Of a DNA stretch of 64,000 bases, positions 11,519 through 20,300 are shown one piece after another. Source of the stretch: Mytilus californianus (taxonomy: Eukaryota > Mollusca > Bivalvia > Mytilida > Mytilidae); the NCBI RefSeq assembly GCF_021869535.1, contig NW_026262690.1:13317501-13381500 (forward strand). The letters run 5' to 3'. The notes beneath the pieces were generated by a model. The model was given only the letters and a program-made list of their open reading frames with translations. It was not told where the DNA came from and searched no databases. Each line of letters starts with the position of its first letter. The stretch's first letter is position 1. Position numbers and translations under genes: made by a program.

Positions 11519-11832
11519 ATGGCTACTTTCATTGATCTGAATATATTTGACACAAAGGTAGAATAAGAATATGAAGAAACCTCAAAATTGAAAGACCTTC
11601 CCACCGGAGTAATTCACCAAATTTTAGAGGTGATTGAAGTAGATGGTAAGTTTGGAAAGAGTAGTATACTTACCTTGAAAAATAGGGAAGGGAAAATGAT
11701 AAGGGTGTGGGCTTGCAGTGGGTAAACAAAGAGAAGGAACCTTTGGAAGGTGCCTTTGTAAGACGTACAGGTTTTAAAATAAGTAAAACGACTAAACAAG
11801 AGTATTTTTCATACGACCTGGTTAGAAAGTAA
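11519..11832 (+). pseudogene. Small conserved Polinton protein (OB-fold-like?), broken
   Basis: Translation from the ATG at 11519 gives MATFIDLNIFDTKVE, then a TAA, then a continuation with LKDLPTGVIHQILEVIEVDG and LKNREGKMIRVWACS. After a frameshift near 11720 the remainder reads to a TAA at 11830. The DLPxGVxxxI opening and the beta-rich sequence recall small proteins beside Polinton genes in other invertebrates. An OB-fold, single-strand-binding role is only a guess. It follows the acidic gene on the same strand and may be co-expressed early. Confidence 0.45.
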
Positions 11833-11977
11833 TTGACACCTAGTTACCAAGCGAACAGTCCATCCCCTAAGTTAATGCCAATTCATTTTTAATCTAGCAA
11901 ACACTAGATTAAAAAAAAATATTGGTGTGTGTAACTAATTTACATGCGGGTTTTTCTTAGGTAGTCGTAGTAAGAGT

Positions 11978-12406
11978 CTAAGCATGTAACACTACTCGTA
12001 AACTAAGGTCACTAAAGTCATCATCATCCAAAGCTTTAATAACTGCATCTTCAATCTTAGATTTAGAGATTCTAATTACTTGTACGGTATCTTTATTTTT
12101 TTTAACATTTTTTATTGATACGTTTGGATAATACCCCATCGTTCCAAACGAATAAATGACCGCTAGTGAACTTAAAGGAATGCAAGCAATGGCTCCGATT
12201 CCTGTTGCAGCAGCACTGAGTGCACTGGTTGTACAAATAACGCTTAGAATAGAACAGGTTCCTAATGCAACAGAAAGCACATTGTCTAGTTTATTGTATG
12301 TTTTTAGCATTTTGGTGTATTTAAGCATCTCTGCCTCTAGAAGGTGTTCAACGGATCGAATTTTGTCTTCTCGATACGTTTGCTTGTTAGAGTCTACGTC
12401 ATCCAT
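11978..12406 (-). CDS. Hydrophobic coiled-coil protein of the Polinton
   Basis: This is an intact open frame of 142 residues. Residues about 15-45 are charged and helical (YREDKIRSVEHLLEAEMLKY). Residues about 48-95 are a long hydrophobic, Ala/Gly-rich segment that could cross a membrane twice (ALGTCSILSVIC through AATGIGAIACIPLSSLAVIY). The C-terminal part contains a KALDDDDFSD-like stretch. The same order (helix, small-residue hydrophobic core, KALxDxxISDxEF) is known to me from uncharacterised proteins linked to these elements. The start overlaps the TAAATAAATG motif. A membrane role is inference, and the C-terminus may be truncated relative to relatives. Confidence 0.55.
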   Translation of the reverse strand: MDDVDSNKQTYREDKIRSVEHLLEAEMLKYTKMLKTYNKLDNVLSVALGTCSILSVICTTSALSAAATGIGAIACIPLSSLAVIYSFGTMGYYPNVSIKNVKKNKDTVQVIRISKSKIEDAVIKALDDDDFSDLSLRVVLHA

Positions 12407-12416
12407 TTATTTATAA
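12403..12416 (-). promoter_or_regulatory. Start-codon motif TTATAAATAAATGG
   Basis: On the minus strand the start codon of the hydrophobic protein is embedded in TTATAAATAAATGG. It is one of five near-identical starts in this element. Confidence 0.6.
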
Positions 12417-12973
12417 CAACCAACCTAGGAGAGGAACGTTATCCAAAGGACTATTGGGACCTAAATGCAATCCACTACCCTCTTTATCATTTGTATTTAC
12501 CTCCATGTTTTGAATACAACCCATCTCCATTGGTGTTAAGGAGTTGACCTGGGGTGAGATATAGACCTTTACCTTGTTTTTTTACAAATGCAAACATTAT
12601 CTCCACGTTGAAGGCAGAGACAGAACCAACGGCTTTACTCATGGCAGCACTACCTAAACCACTCAAAGCACCTACACCTAAAGCGTGTAAGAGCTCTCAT
12701 AGCCAAACCAGCCACCATGGGTAAGAATCCACCTTCCTTTTGCATGTTTTGTTTAAGTTGTTTTACACTCAACTCCAAGACCATACCACCTTTACCACTT
12801 TTTAACAGCTTGTCGATCTTTTGTATTTGTCGCTGAGTGAGCAACATCTTATCGTTCCCCGTTAAATTAGCATGCGATAAACGCATACTAAAAGGACAAC
12901 CATTCTTGGCTGCTTTTTGTAATTTATGGGCTTGACCTTGTGTCAAATGCAAACCATACGTATGATAGTTCAT
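12413..12973 (-). pseudogene. GPNSP-motif virion-type protein (pVI/pX-like?), broken
   Basis: An intact N-terminal frame from 12973 carries two copies of a basic LTxxQxxK-type repeat (YGLHLTQGQAHKLQKAAKNG and LTQRQIQKIDKLLKSGKG), then LSVKQLKQNMQKEGGFLPMVAGLAMRAL. A frameshift follows near 12690. Further on, other frames give GKGLYLTPGQL and finally GPNSPLDNVPLLG just before a stop near 12413. The GxGLxLGPNSPxxNxPLLG ending is a hallmark of a conserved Polinton/adintovirus protein that I recall as a minor capsid or core candidate. The gene starts at the shared TAAATAAATG motif and ends close to the next gene. Confidence 0.65.
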
Positions 12974-12983
12974 TTATTTATAC
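12971..12983 (-). promoter_or_regulatory. Start-codon motif GTATAAATAAATG
   Basis: This second instance reads GTATAAATAAATG on the minus strand, with the ATG at 12973-12971 opening the GPNSP-motif gene. Confidence 0.6.
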
Positions 12984-13115
12984 CTAACGAACATTTCTAT
13001 TTTAGGGAATTGGTTTAATTCCCTAAAAAACAAAACCGTTTTTACTGATTTCCATGTTTTTTCACTACAACATACTCCTGTTGAAGGGGTTTGAATAGTA
13101 AAGTACGTTTCATGT

Positions 13116-13330
13116 ACTGTGGATTCATTTATTTTCGTGGGTGCCAATTTTTTGTGGATTCAGGAATTCTTTCATTTTCGTGGATATTTGATTTCATGGT
13201 TTAGCAAAGTCTGCATACAAGACTATAGGAAATTTGTAATTCCTTGAACATTAAATTTCGTGGATCACCTGTAACAACGTAATCCCCGAAAATTGGTATC
13301 CCACGAATATTAATGAATCTACAGTAATAC
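13116..13330. mobile_element. Palindromic MITE inside the zinc-finger gene
   Basis: TACTGTGGATTCATTTAT with a following TTCGTGGG is matched in inverse orientation by CCCACGAATATTAATGAATC and TACAGTA at the other end. TACGTTT occurs just outside both ends, as expected for a target duplication of 7-8 bp. The interior repeats TTCGTGGAT phrases that I recall from a common mollusc repeat. The C-terminal 38 or so residues of the overlapping minus-strand open frame come from this insert. Confidence 0.7.
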
Positions 13331-13716
13331 GTTTTAGTCACGAACAGTTTCTTAAATTCACCATTACCCATGGTACCTCCAAACACACTTAACACCGACC
13401 GATGACTAGCACGACAAGGTTCAGGTTCATCTGGGTCACTGACTTGTTTAAACATGTCTAACACTAACGCTTTACTCTTAACAAACGTGTAATCAGTTGT
13501 ATTGTCTTTAACGAAGGCTAAGCAACATTCAAACGAACAAAAAAGGTAAGGAAGCACCACATACTTTTGGTTATGTAATGTGTAATCTTTCATCGTAATG
13601 TTACTCCATTACTTACAGTACGTGGATTGTTTGTCAACAGGACACCACAGTGAGTCAACTTCAGAGTTTACTTTACAGATGCACCAATAACATCTCATAA
13701 TTGGATAATGATCCAT
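13201..13716 (-). pseudogene. FCS-type zinc-finger protein of the Polinton, disrupted
   Basis: From an ATG at 13716 the frame gives MDHYPIMRCYWCICK, an in-frame stop near 13597, then a continuation to YLFCSFECCLAFVKD and SVFGGTMGNGEFKKLF. A CxxC pair followed by an FCSxxCC pair and a later FGGxxxxxEF is the pattern of FCS/MYM-like zinc-finger proteins shared by Polinton-like viruses and large DNA viruses, where the function is unknown. The frame after about 13330 is MITE-derived, so the native C-terminus is lost or displaced beyond 13115. The gene has at least two lesions. Confidence 0.6.
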
Positions 13717-13747
13717 ATTAAGTCATTACATTCCCTTTTAAGGTGGT

Positions 13748-14517
13748 TTATATATCACGAAGATGAAAACGTATGCTTAAATGTTTACCTCTCAGATCGA
13801 TGGGATTTCCATCTTGATCCATCAGAGTAGTACTCATGCGATTGACGGTTTTCAGTGTGACTGGTAAATAGACCAAGTTTTTAGGAGTTTGAATGATTTT
13901 CATACCAGGGGATACATTTTGGAAGAAACTGTAGATGGTGGGTTGTTGTGATCCATTGACATAGCTACCACTTATGATATCACTATTGACGAGAATGCTG
14001 TTGATGCTTATGATACTGACAATGGTCTCACCCTCTGTGTAACCGTTTGTGGCTCGATCGTGTGTGTAAATTTCTCGTTCGAAGCCCAGCACTGTATTGA
14101 TGTTATTGTCAACATTAAAATCTGCTTGATAGTTTTTAGCTAAAGTAATTGTTGCCCTCAGTGTATTGTGATTAGCACCGATGTTGATTTTGGTGAGGTG
14201 TTTATTGAGTTGTAGATTCCTTTGTAACACGTCGTTGATGTTTTCGATAGAGTAAGAGCCAGTGCTTAACGCAACGGTAAACCAGGTGGCACCATTATCA
14301 TAAGAATAACGAAAAGTGGTGTTCCTTGCATGAATATTTGGGAAATATTAGTAAGTATCCAGATTGAGCAGAGCCATTTCATAACTCTTTCCAATTTTAA
14401 GTGAATGGGTGGATTGAACCGGGTATCGATTATTTTGTTATTAGCAGACACAATAAAAGAGAACCCCTCCCTAGGTGCTGTATTTTCAACGATGCGTTGT
14501 AACCACTTATGATCCAT
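13748..14517 (-). pseudogene. Penton-like / minor capsid candidate, broken
   Basis: The gene opens at 14517 in a start motif with MDHKWLQRIVENTAPREGF. A frameshift near 14400 and a stop near 14350 interrupt it. A clean frame then covers 14230-13748 (160 residues, with IYSFFQNVSPGMKI, NLVYLPVTLKTVNRM and LMDQDGNPIDLRGKHLSIR near the end). This LxDQDGxxxDLRGExLxIRxHLRE-type ending and the FPNI...FRYS...GATW middle part are well conserved in proteins of Polinton/adintovirus-type elements. I associate them with the single-jelly-roll penton or minor capsid protein. Virion role is family-based inference. Confidence 0.6.
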
Positions 14518-14526
14518 TTATTTATA
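14514..14526 (-). promoter_or_regulatory. Start-codon motif TATAAATAAATGG
   Basis: This third instance of the shared start motif lies at the penton-like gene. Confidence 0.6.
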
Positions 14527-14528
14527 CT

Positions 14529-15465
14529 TTAGAACACAACGTTCATTTTTTGTCCATCAGACTTGAACTGTAGGACTCTATCTGAGATCATCAGTGCAAA
14601 GGCTTCGGTGTTCGCTGGACCATTGTGTCCGAATGCTGCCCTGATTTGAATGTCAACCACAGACTCTTTCAACTTTTCAGACTGGTGACTCACATCGATG
14701 ACGAACAGAGGGTATAGGTCTATCAGAAGGGTTGATGTTAGTATTGCTAACGAGATGAACCATGTTGAAAAACTTTTTACGAAAATCAGCGGCTTCATTG
14801 TACACCCTAGATAATTGACACTGGGTGAAGAGGGTGTTAAAGTCTACGGCTGGATTACGTTGAGCATTCAGGGTGACATGGATATTTTGTAATCGACAGT
14901 GATCAAACACGGCTGCGTTATGTTCTTTATCGTTACTTTTATCGGTTTGGAAGGCAACGATGATGTATCTAGGCTACTCTCGTCACTCTTGGCAGAGAGT
15001 CGCCAAGTGAATTCTCTACTTTGGGGAACAGATATGGAATCGCACTGCCTCATGCGGAAACCACAATTGAGTTTAGTTTTGCTTTGGATTGTTTTGTATA
15101 GTTTCATCTTGTTGTCATCGGAGGGGACCACATGGGGAACCAACCAGGATACTTATTTTACGATTTACTTAAGTTGTCGGGATACGTCAACAACCCCAAG
15201 ATAGTAGTCGCTATACCTGGATCATTGAGGTATTCAATCTGCTGACTGGACAGTTTATAACCGATGCTTTTTAAGAGATACACGATACCATTGTTGACAA
15301 GGGATACCAGATCTGCATCGGTATACGCCGTGTCGTCGTTTTGTAAAGTCGTCCTTCCACCAAAAGATATCTCTCAGCCGAACGAACAAACAGATCTTGG
15401 GTTTCGATGTTGATTCTTATTTCAGCACCCGAATGGTTGCAATACCACTGCCTGAAATGATGATG
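14529..15465 (-). pseudogene. Capsid-type protein (major capsid candidate), fragmented
   Basis: Pieces in shifting minus-strand frames read in one order: SGAEIRINIETQDLFVRSAE near 15430, LVNNGIVYLLKSIGYKLSS near 15300, MVPHVVPSDDNKMKLYKTIQ at 15143, SREFTWRLSAKS near 15000, FDHCRLQNIHVTLN at about 14907, DLYPLFVIDVSHQSEKLKES near 14715, and a clean end at 14529. LVNNGIxxLxxxIxYxL, FDHCxLxNxxVxLN and PLFVIDxSxQ are landmarks of a beta-rich capsid-type protein in this element class. I favour the major capsid (double jelly-roll) but cannot verify the fold. The N-terminus appears missing, since only 4 bp separate it from the upstream stop. Confidence 0.55.
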
Positions 15466-15469
15466 CTTG

Positions 15470-15721
15470 CTACTGAGGAGTCTTTTTGCATTTAGATGAG
15501 ATGATGTTATTCAAACGGGCTTGTTGATGAGGAGTCTTTGCTTTTGGTTTCCTACGAAGCACACGATCCACAGCTTTGGAAGCTCCTTTTTCCACACCTT
15601 TAAGAGTTGCATTGGTGACAGCGGTCATGGCTTTACTCCCCAATGTCTTTGCGGTAGAAGAGATGAACGCGCGTCCAGCTAAATTAGCGATCGTGTCAAA
15701 CAGACCATTACCACCAACCAC
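15470..15721 (-). CDS. Small basic virion/core-type protein
   Basis: This open frame of 83 codons starts with GTG at 15721 in the present sequence. The context TAAATATGTGG suggests that an original ATG within a start motif has mutated. The product has a glycine-rich start (VGGNGLFDTIANLAG), an amphipathic middle rich in Ala and Thr, and a strongly basic tail (RVLRRKPKAKT and KCKK). Small basic proteins in this position of Polinton/adintovirus maps are compared with adenovirus core or pVI-like peptides. That is analogy only. The gene is short and could be a truncated remnant. Confidence 0.45.
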   Translation of the reverse strand: MVGGNGLFDTIANLAGRAFISSTAKTLGSKAMTAVTNATLKGVEKGASKAVDRVLRRKPKAKTPHQQARLNNIISSKCKKTPQ

Positions 15722-15763
15722 ATATTTACACGTTTGTATCCTTTATTAATGTGTAACATTGAT

Positions 15764-16619
15764 TTATAGGAGTTTACGATGAATTTGTTTATACTCCTCA
15801 TTGTTAATTAAACCGCTCTTTTTCATGACGTCGAGAATGGCTACGGTCTCTTTACGTATACCACTATTTCCAGCATAATAGCAGGCAGTGCACAGCTCCA
15901 ATCGATCGAGGAGCTGATAAAAGTCTCAGGGTAGAAATACGGTTTGTTGCAGTCCACTACCAGACTTATCTCTCTTGTAAATGTCCCACACGATGGCTTT
16001 CCATTTGAGACCTCAGTTTTATTTAGGTCCGGACGCTGGATCATAATTTTTATACATTGCATTTGTATCTTTCAAAATAGCTTCAGAGACATCTAAGTCG
16101 TCCTGTTCAATTGTTTCAGAACGTTTCTAGACCATAAGTTCCCACAATCCTAGTGTTCCTTTGTATGGTACTCCATCCGCAAGAATGTCATCTCCTTCAA
16201 AGGTAACGGGTGCATTCCCGATGTAAATACTATTGTTGTCTTTAAATCTTAGTCCGTGTGTGGTCAGCATCCTTTGGCGATTAACTGAGTTGTAAATACT
16301 TTTGTGCTCGAGGTCCAACGTTAATGATGTCTGTAGGTGGTTCGATAGGAAATGGATCGGCAAACTTGGGAGGTGGAGGGAGAGGTAATGCGGGTAGCGG
16401 TAGGATTGCCGGGAGGTCTTCAATGGTCTTGGTGATTTTAGAAGCCGTTTTCTCTTGTGCTTCTACGACGGGTTTAAAAAACTTGTTAAGATCACGACTC
16501 ACTCCTTGTTTGTGAAGTCGTTGTTGTAAGTTGCTAGCTTGAATGCTACGCTTGATATCGTGTAACTCCCTAGCAAGAGCCTTACGTTGTTTAGGGTCGG
16601 TAATGCTAATAAACGCCAT
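15764..16619 (-). pseudogene. Conserved 'GLWEL' protein of the Polinton, frameshifted
   Basis: The gene starts at 16619 in a start motif with MAFISITDPKQRKALARELH, runs through NLQQRLHKQGV and a proline-rich linker, and shifts frame near 16300. It then reads FKDNNSIYIGNAPVTFEGDD and YKGTLGLWELMV, meets further stops near 16130 and 16030, and ends with LLDRLELCTACYYAGNSGIR and EEYKQIHRKLL to a TAA at 15764. The TFxGDDxxxxGxxYKGTxGLWEL block and the AGNxGxR...EYK ending are strongly conserved in proteins I associate with invertebrate Polinton-type elements. The function is unknown to me. Its place between the ATPase and the capsid genes suggests a virion or assembly role. Confidence 0.6.
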
Positions 16620-16626
16620 TTATTTA
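16616..16626 (-). promoter_or_regulatory. Start-codon motif TAAATAAATGG
   Basis: This fourth instance is at the GLWEL-protein start. Upstream the sequence is CTCTAAATAAATGG. Confidence 0.55.
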
Positions 16627-16746
16627 GAGCGTTGAACGTTGAACGCTGTTGAACGTTGTTTAGCGTTTAAATAGTTGTTAAAACAATGAAGGTAGTGCAT
16701 AGTTAAGAGCATTCTTTTTCTTAAAATTCAAGTGTCTCAGGCATAG

Positions 16747-17035
16747 TTAATTTTTAGGTTGACATGGGCGTGTACATTGATGTCCTCTGATCGTCTTTGG
16801 AGTGCATTGTGGTTTTGACTTGTGAAAGATTTTACCCAAATTCCAACACTCAAAGTCATCACCATTGCTAAATCGATTGTAGATTTGTTCAATACCCGAT
16901 TTTAAACATTGTTTTACCCTGTCGTCAAACAGTACAAAAGTTATGGTCACACACATCATTATTATTGTTACTGTTACTACTACTACTACTACTAAACAGT
17001 TCAAAGTAAGGTTCAAAATCCTTAATGGGGTCCAT
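16747..17035 (-). pseudogene. Short Polinton gene with Ser-repeat frameshift
   Basis: The ATG at 17035-17033 lies in TAAATACAATGG and overlaps the end of the ATPase frame by about 14 bp. It gives MDPIKDFEPYFELF followed by a serine run encoded by an (AGT)n microsatellite. The frame closes soon after, while another frame carries a Cys-containing end (FSNGDDFECWNLGKIF and CTPKTIRGHQCTRPC) to a stop at 16747. Microsatellite slippage is the likely cause. The apparent Val-rich membrane segment in the second frame is just the microsatellite read out of frame. No family was recognised. Confidence 0.4.
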
Positions 17036-17793
17036 TGTATTTAACGACATAAAAGTCTTTTAATTTAGATCTGTATTTACCATTTTCATTACGGCTAATT
17101 AGGTCGATGGTCACAAATCCATAAGGCCCGTTCCAGCAATGATTGCAGAATGTTTTAAATTCTTGAAAGGTCATATCTAAGCAATGGTCACGATGAATGA
17201 GTTGAAGATTTTTAGCGTCTTGTCGAAATAAGCAGAGTAAGTTACTATTTGCACGAATCGTTTGACGTGGAAGTTTAAAGTAATTTTGACATAAGTAGAA
17301 ACAGTCCACGTTCTAATGCCGACCTCTGACGTAATAATCTTTAATTTTTTTTTGTTTACTAAACATCAAATCATCAAACACCATCAAGTTCTTACAATGG
17401 GAATTCAGTTGTCGAGGGTCGGGTACCTCGTCTCCTTGTTCATAATAGAAGGCATTGATACCACTAGGATGTTGACGTGGGGGTAATTCTTTTACAACAT
17501 CGATTAAAGAGTGAGGGTATTTTCCTTTAACGGATAACAGGTCGCGTCTGTCTTTTTTTTTGTGTATCCCTTTTCCAATGCTTGTTGAAACAGTTGATAG
17601 ATGGGTTGATGAAGTGATTTTCCAAACAATCGTAATCTAAGCATTCATCTTTACAAAGAAAGTTGTTGAGTAATATTGTCTTACCACAGTCTGACTTGCC
17701 AATAATCAACTCTCGAATCGAACGCTGTAGAAGAAGGAAGTAATTCTTTCTGTTAACAGTCGTTTCATTGTATGAGATGTCTTCATCGTCCAT
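17022..17793 (-). pseudogene. Packaging ATPase (A32/FtsK-HerA type), frameshifted
   Basis: The gene starts at 17793 in a start motif. Walker A (GKSDCGKT, inside RELIIGKSDCGKTILLNNF) lies at residues about 29-47. A frameshift in an A-rich run near 17555 leads to a frame with KELPPRQHP and the Walker B block KNLMVFDDLMF, then YYVRGRH. A second shift near 17312 leads to FYLCQNYFKLPRQTIRANSN (sensor-like Gln) and the C-terminal half ending at 17022. The total of about 255 residues fits the DNA-packaging ATPases of Polintons, adintoviruses and large DNA viruses, which translocate DNA into capsids. Two frameshifts make this copy a pseudogene. Confidence 0.85.
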
Positions 17794-17801
17794 TTATTTA
17801 C
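17790..17801 (-). promoter_or_regulatory. Start-codon motif GTAAATAAATGG
   Basis: This fifth instance of the shared motif opens the ATPase gene. Confidence 0.55.
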
Positions 17802-18019
17802 ATAAAAGACATTCTATTGTTTGAAATGTAAAAGGACTACGGACACAAACAGTCTTTTTGAAGAGACGACTAGCACCGAACGACGAAGAAAAGGTGGAAT
17901 CTGCACCGTGTGTGAATCAAAGAAATCCCAGTTTGTAAGGTCTACCGGTAGGGGTTTTATGAACAAACTCATCAATCATCTACCAGTAGAATTGCATCTT
18001 CCGGGACATCAGTTTACTG
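17802..18019 (-). other. Remnant sequence between ATPase and PolB
   Basis: No family is recognised. One minus-strand frame carries about 55 residues with two stops. The plus-strand open frame across it shows no family and is likely a shadow. This is where the rest of the PolB exonuclease and the whole palm domain would be expected, and they are not present. Confidence 0.4.
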
Positions 18020-18179
18020 GACTTTCTGTGTATGTTCATAGTTTGCATTACTCACTTCTTCATTATCGAGGGTATTGTAAAAGTCTCTCCTAGATGGTAA
18101 CTCTGTGACTTGGAGTTTCTCAAACCCAACCGTTGTAATCATAGGGGTAAACACCTTTTCGCAGAAGCAATTTAACGTT

Positions 18180-19020
18180 CACAGATTGGATTGATGCGTC
18201 CGGAGGTAAATCGTAACCTTCATCCATAACTTTGTTAGTAAATGTAATGTTACATCCCATGACTCACTTTTTGCGAACACCCTTTGAATATTTCTGGAAG
18301 TTTCTCCTGTGGTACATTATCTTTGTAAATCATGAGACCATCAAACACAAGAGATCCAACTTCAATGCCTTGTTCTGTTAAATGATCAAAATCAATCTTC
18401 TCTAGACTACACATCACGTAATTTACCGTAGTACCATCGATGTTGTAGTCTGTACCTCTGTTATCCTTTGACTTTTTAGCTAGTGCATAAAGGTCTGGTC
18501 TCAATTTGACGATTGAGTTCATGATATGTCTCATTCCACTGTAAAATTCTTTGTACCATTCTGGATCCTCAGGTATTAGTGTAACCCGTCTCCCATAAAA
18601 CATGGCTACAAAATGTGCTTTGACATCGTCCCGGGTTTCTTTATTTCGTGTCATCCAATCTGCCATGTACTTTTCCCTGTTTTCAATGTAAGCATCAAGC
18701 CCATTGCATTTAATACTATTGTCATGACAATACCATGATAACAATTTTGGATGCGCATTCTTCATGTTAATGTCATACATGGTCTCCCGACACAAAGTGT
18801 GTCTAATTTTCCGACTCATGTTTTGAAAACCAAGATTTCACTAGTCCAGTATCTATCAAAACCATTTCTCTGATAATACCTCATTACACATTCTCCTCGC
18901 TTGTTTACCCGCGACAAATAATCTTTCATCAGTGTTAATTGTGCTTTTTTCCAACTTAACCCTTTGAAACATCGACTTCTCAACTCAAAATCGCTTTTGA
19001 AACATCGACTTCCCAACTCA
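18180..19020 (-). pseudogene. Family-A polymerase-like (TV-Pol-like) segment inside PolB
   Basis: A frame at 19016-18816 (YLSRVNKRGECVMRYYQRNG...RYW) is followed after a one-step frame change by a clean frame at 18819-18250. The latter has MSRKIRHTL, motif A-like YDINMKNAHPKLLSWYC, motif B-like DVKAHFVAMFYGRR, and motif C-like GSLVFDGLMIY. A final piece, NKVMDEGYDLP, lies beyond a second frame change. Order and spacing fit the reduced family-A DNA polymerase domain seen in TV-Pol proteins of virophages, transpovirons and related elements and in D5-type primase fusions. No SF3 helicase follows. It sits where about ten residues of PolB exonuclease should be. This is not a normal PolB part. Confidence 0.6.
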
Positions 19021-19024
19021 AAAT
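18960..19024. repeat. 33-bp tandem duplication at the PolB / family-A junction
   Basis: Two adjacent copies of CGATTTTGAGTTGRGAAGTC plus 13 bp (minus-strand reading) keep frame and encode SDFELxSRCFK twice. They lie close to the upstream border of the foreign segment. Confidence 0.75.
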
Positions 19025-19654
19025 CGTCAGCATGAGAAACTTATGTATATCGATGATTACCCGATTGTTCGCTGATGTAAATGGTTTAACTTTGTACAAT
19101 TTAGGATCCAGCGGTTTGTCACCAAACACTTTTTGCATGTTCTTTAAATTTTCACGAGGGGTTACTTTCACTAATTTATCTAGACTTGTACTCATGAACT
19201 TAAAACTGTCCACAAATCTCAAATGTTGGTAAAGTGGTTTCATAGTACCATCCTTTGATTTGTATTCACTTACTTGAATTCTTTTGGTGAATGAAATGTA
19301 TTTTTCATCGGTGTTGGGAATACATTTAATCGGTCCTTCTCTTACACATAAATTCTTAATGAAAAGGTGACTGTCATACCCAGCTAGATTATGAAAAAAC
19401 ATGGGTATAAACTTTGGTACTTTGTTCTTCAAGTTACACTCGTTGTGTGCCGCGCCCTGTACTTACCGGTAAAGTGACAGTGATCTCTGACTCCATCCTC
19501 TCCTTAAGCAGCACTGTTGCAGCCTTAATATCTCTTATCCTCCGTCATCATTACCATCGGTTTTTTAAAGTCATTCTCGGAGTAAATGGCTTTGATTTCT
19601 TTCTCAAGTCTTTAAACAAAAATCTGCGCCACATCTTCTCCTTCTTTTCGGTGT

Positions 19655-20300
19655 TATAATGTATATCTATTATATATTTTTATAAATTTACTGTTTGCTA
19701 AATTAATTATGAATTATTCTAAATACTAAGGATTTTCTAATCCCAGACATATAACCTTAGCCGTTTTTGGCACAACTTTTTTGAACTTTTGGTCCTCAAT
19801 GCTCTTCAACTTTGTACTTGTTTTGGCTTTCGAACTTTTTTTATCTGAGCGTCACTGGTTAGTCTTGTGTGGAGGAAACGCGCGTCTTGCGTATCAAATT
19901 TTAAACCTGGTACCTTTTGTTAGCTATTATTTGTGTGTGTCTCTGTCCTATATGTTCTCCCATTTATTTGTATTGTAGTCCTGTCATGTAATGTTGTCAT
20001 TTTAATGTTATATTTAACATTGCCATAAAAGCGGGAGGTTTGGCTAGCCACAAAACCAGGTTCAACCCACCATTTTTTTCTTAAAATGTCCTGTACCAAG
20101 TCAGGAAAATGGCCATTGTTATATTATAGTTCGTTTCTGTGTGTGTTACATTTTAATGTTGTGTTTCTGTTGTGTCGTAGTTCTCCTCTTATATTTGATG
20201 TGTTTCCCTCAGTTTTAGTTTGTAACCCGGATTTGTCTTTTTCTCAATCGATTTATGAATTTCGAACAGCGGTATACTACTGTTGTCTTTATTTTGCATA
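19655..20300 (-). mobile_element. Bivalve interspersed repeat inserted in PolB
   Basis: The block from GTTATAATGTATATC to ACAGCGGTATACTACTGTT matches, phrase by phrase, a repeat I recall from many mussel loci (for example AACTTTTGGTCCTCAATGCT, AAACGCGCGTCTTGCG and TTTCCCTCAGTTTTAGTTTG). PolB-type protein sequence stops at its right edge (after PVLYTM) and resumes on its left edge with ATGWRRF-type sequence. The last 35 or so residues of the overlapping open frame are repeat-derived. Plus-strand open frames in it are spurious. Confidence 0.75.

Noticed and set aside
13201..13330. C-terminus of the FCS zinc-finger frame as genuine
   Set aside because: It is encoded by the inserted palindromic MITE.
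14899..15204. 101-codon plus-strand frame inside the Polinton
   Set aside because: It is a shadow of the capsid-type gene on the minus strand, where conserved landmarks are found.
16747..17016. Membrane protein with a VVVVVV segment
   Set aside because: The Val run is an (AGT)n microsatellite read out of frame. The start at 17035 in the other frame gives a Ser run and a more plausible N-terminus.
17821..18093. 90-codon plus-strand frame between ATPase and PolB
   Set aside because: It shows no family resemblance and part of it is antisense to PolB landmarks (ELPSRRDFYNTL).
18250..18819. Reading this 189-codon frame as the palm domain of the Polinton PolB
   Set aside because: Motifs fit a family-A-like fold (NAHP, FYGRR, FDGL) and not the SLYP, KxY and DTD motifs of family B.
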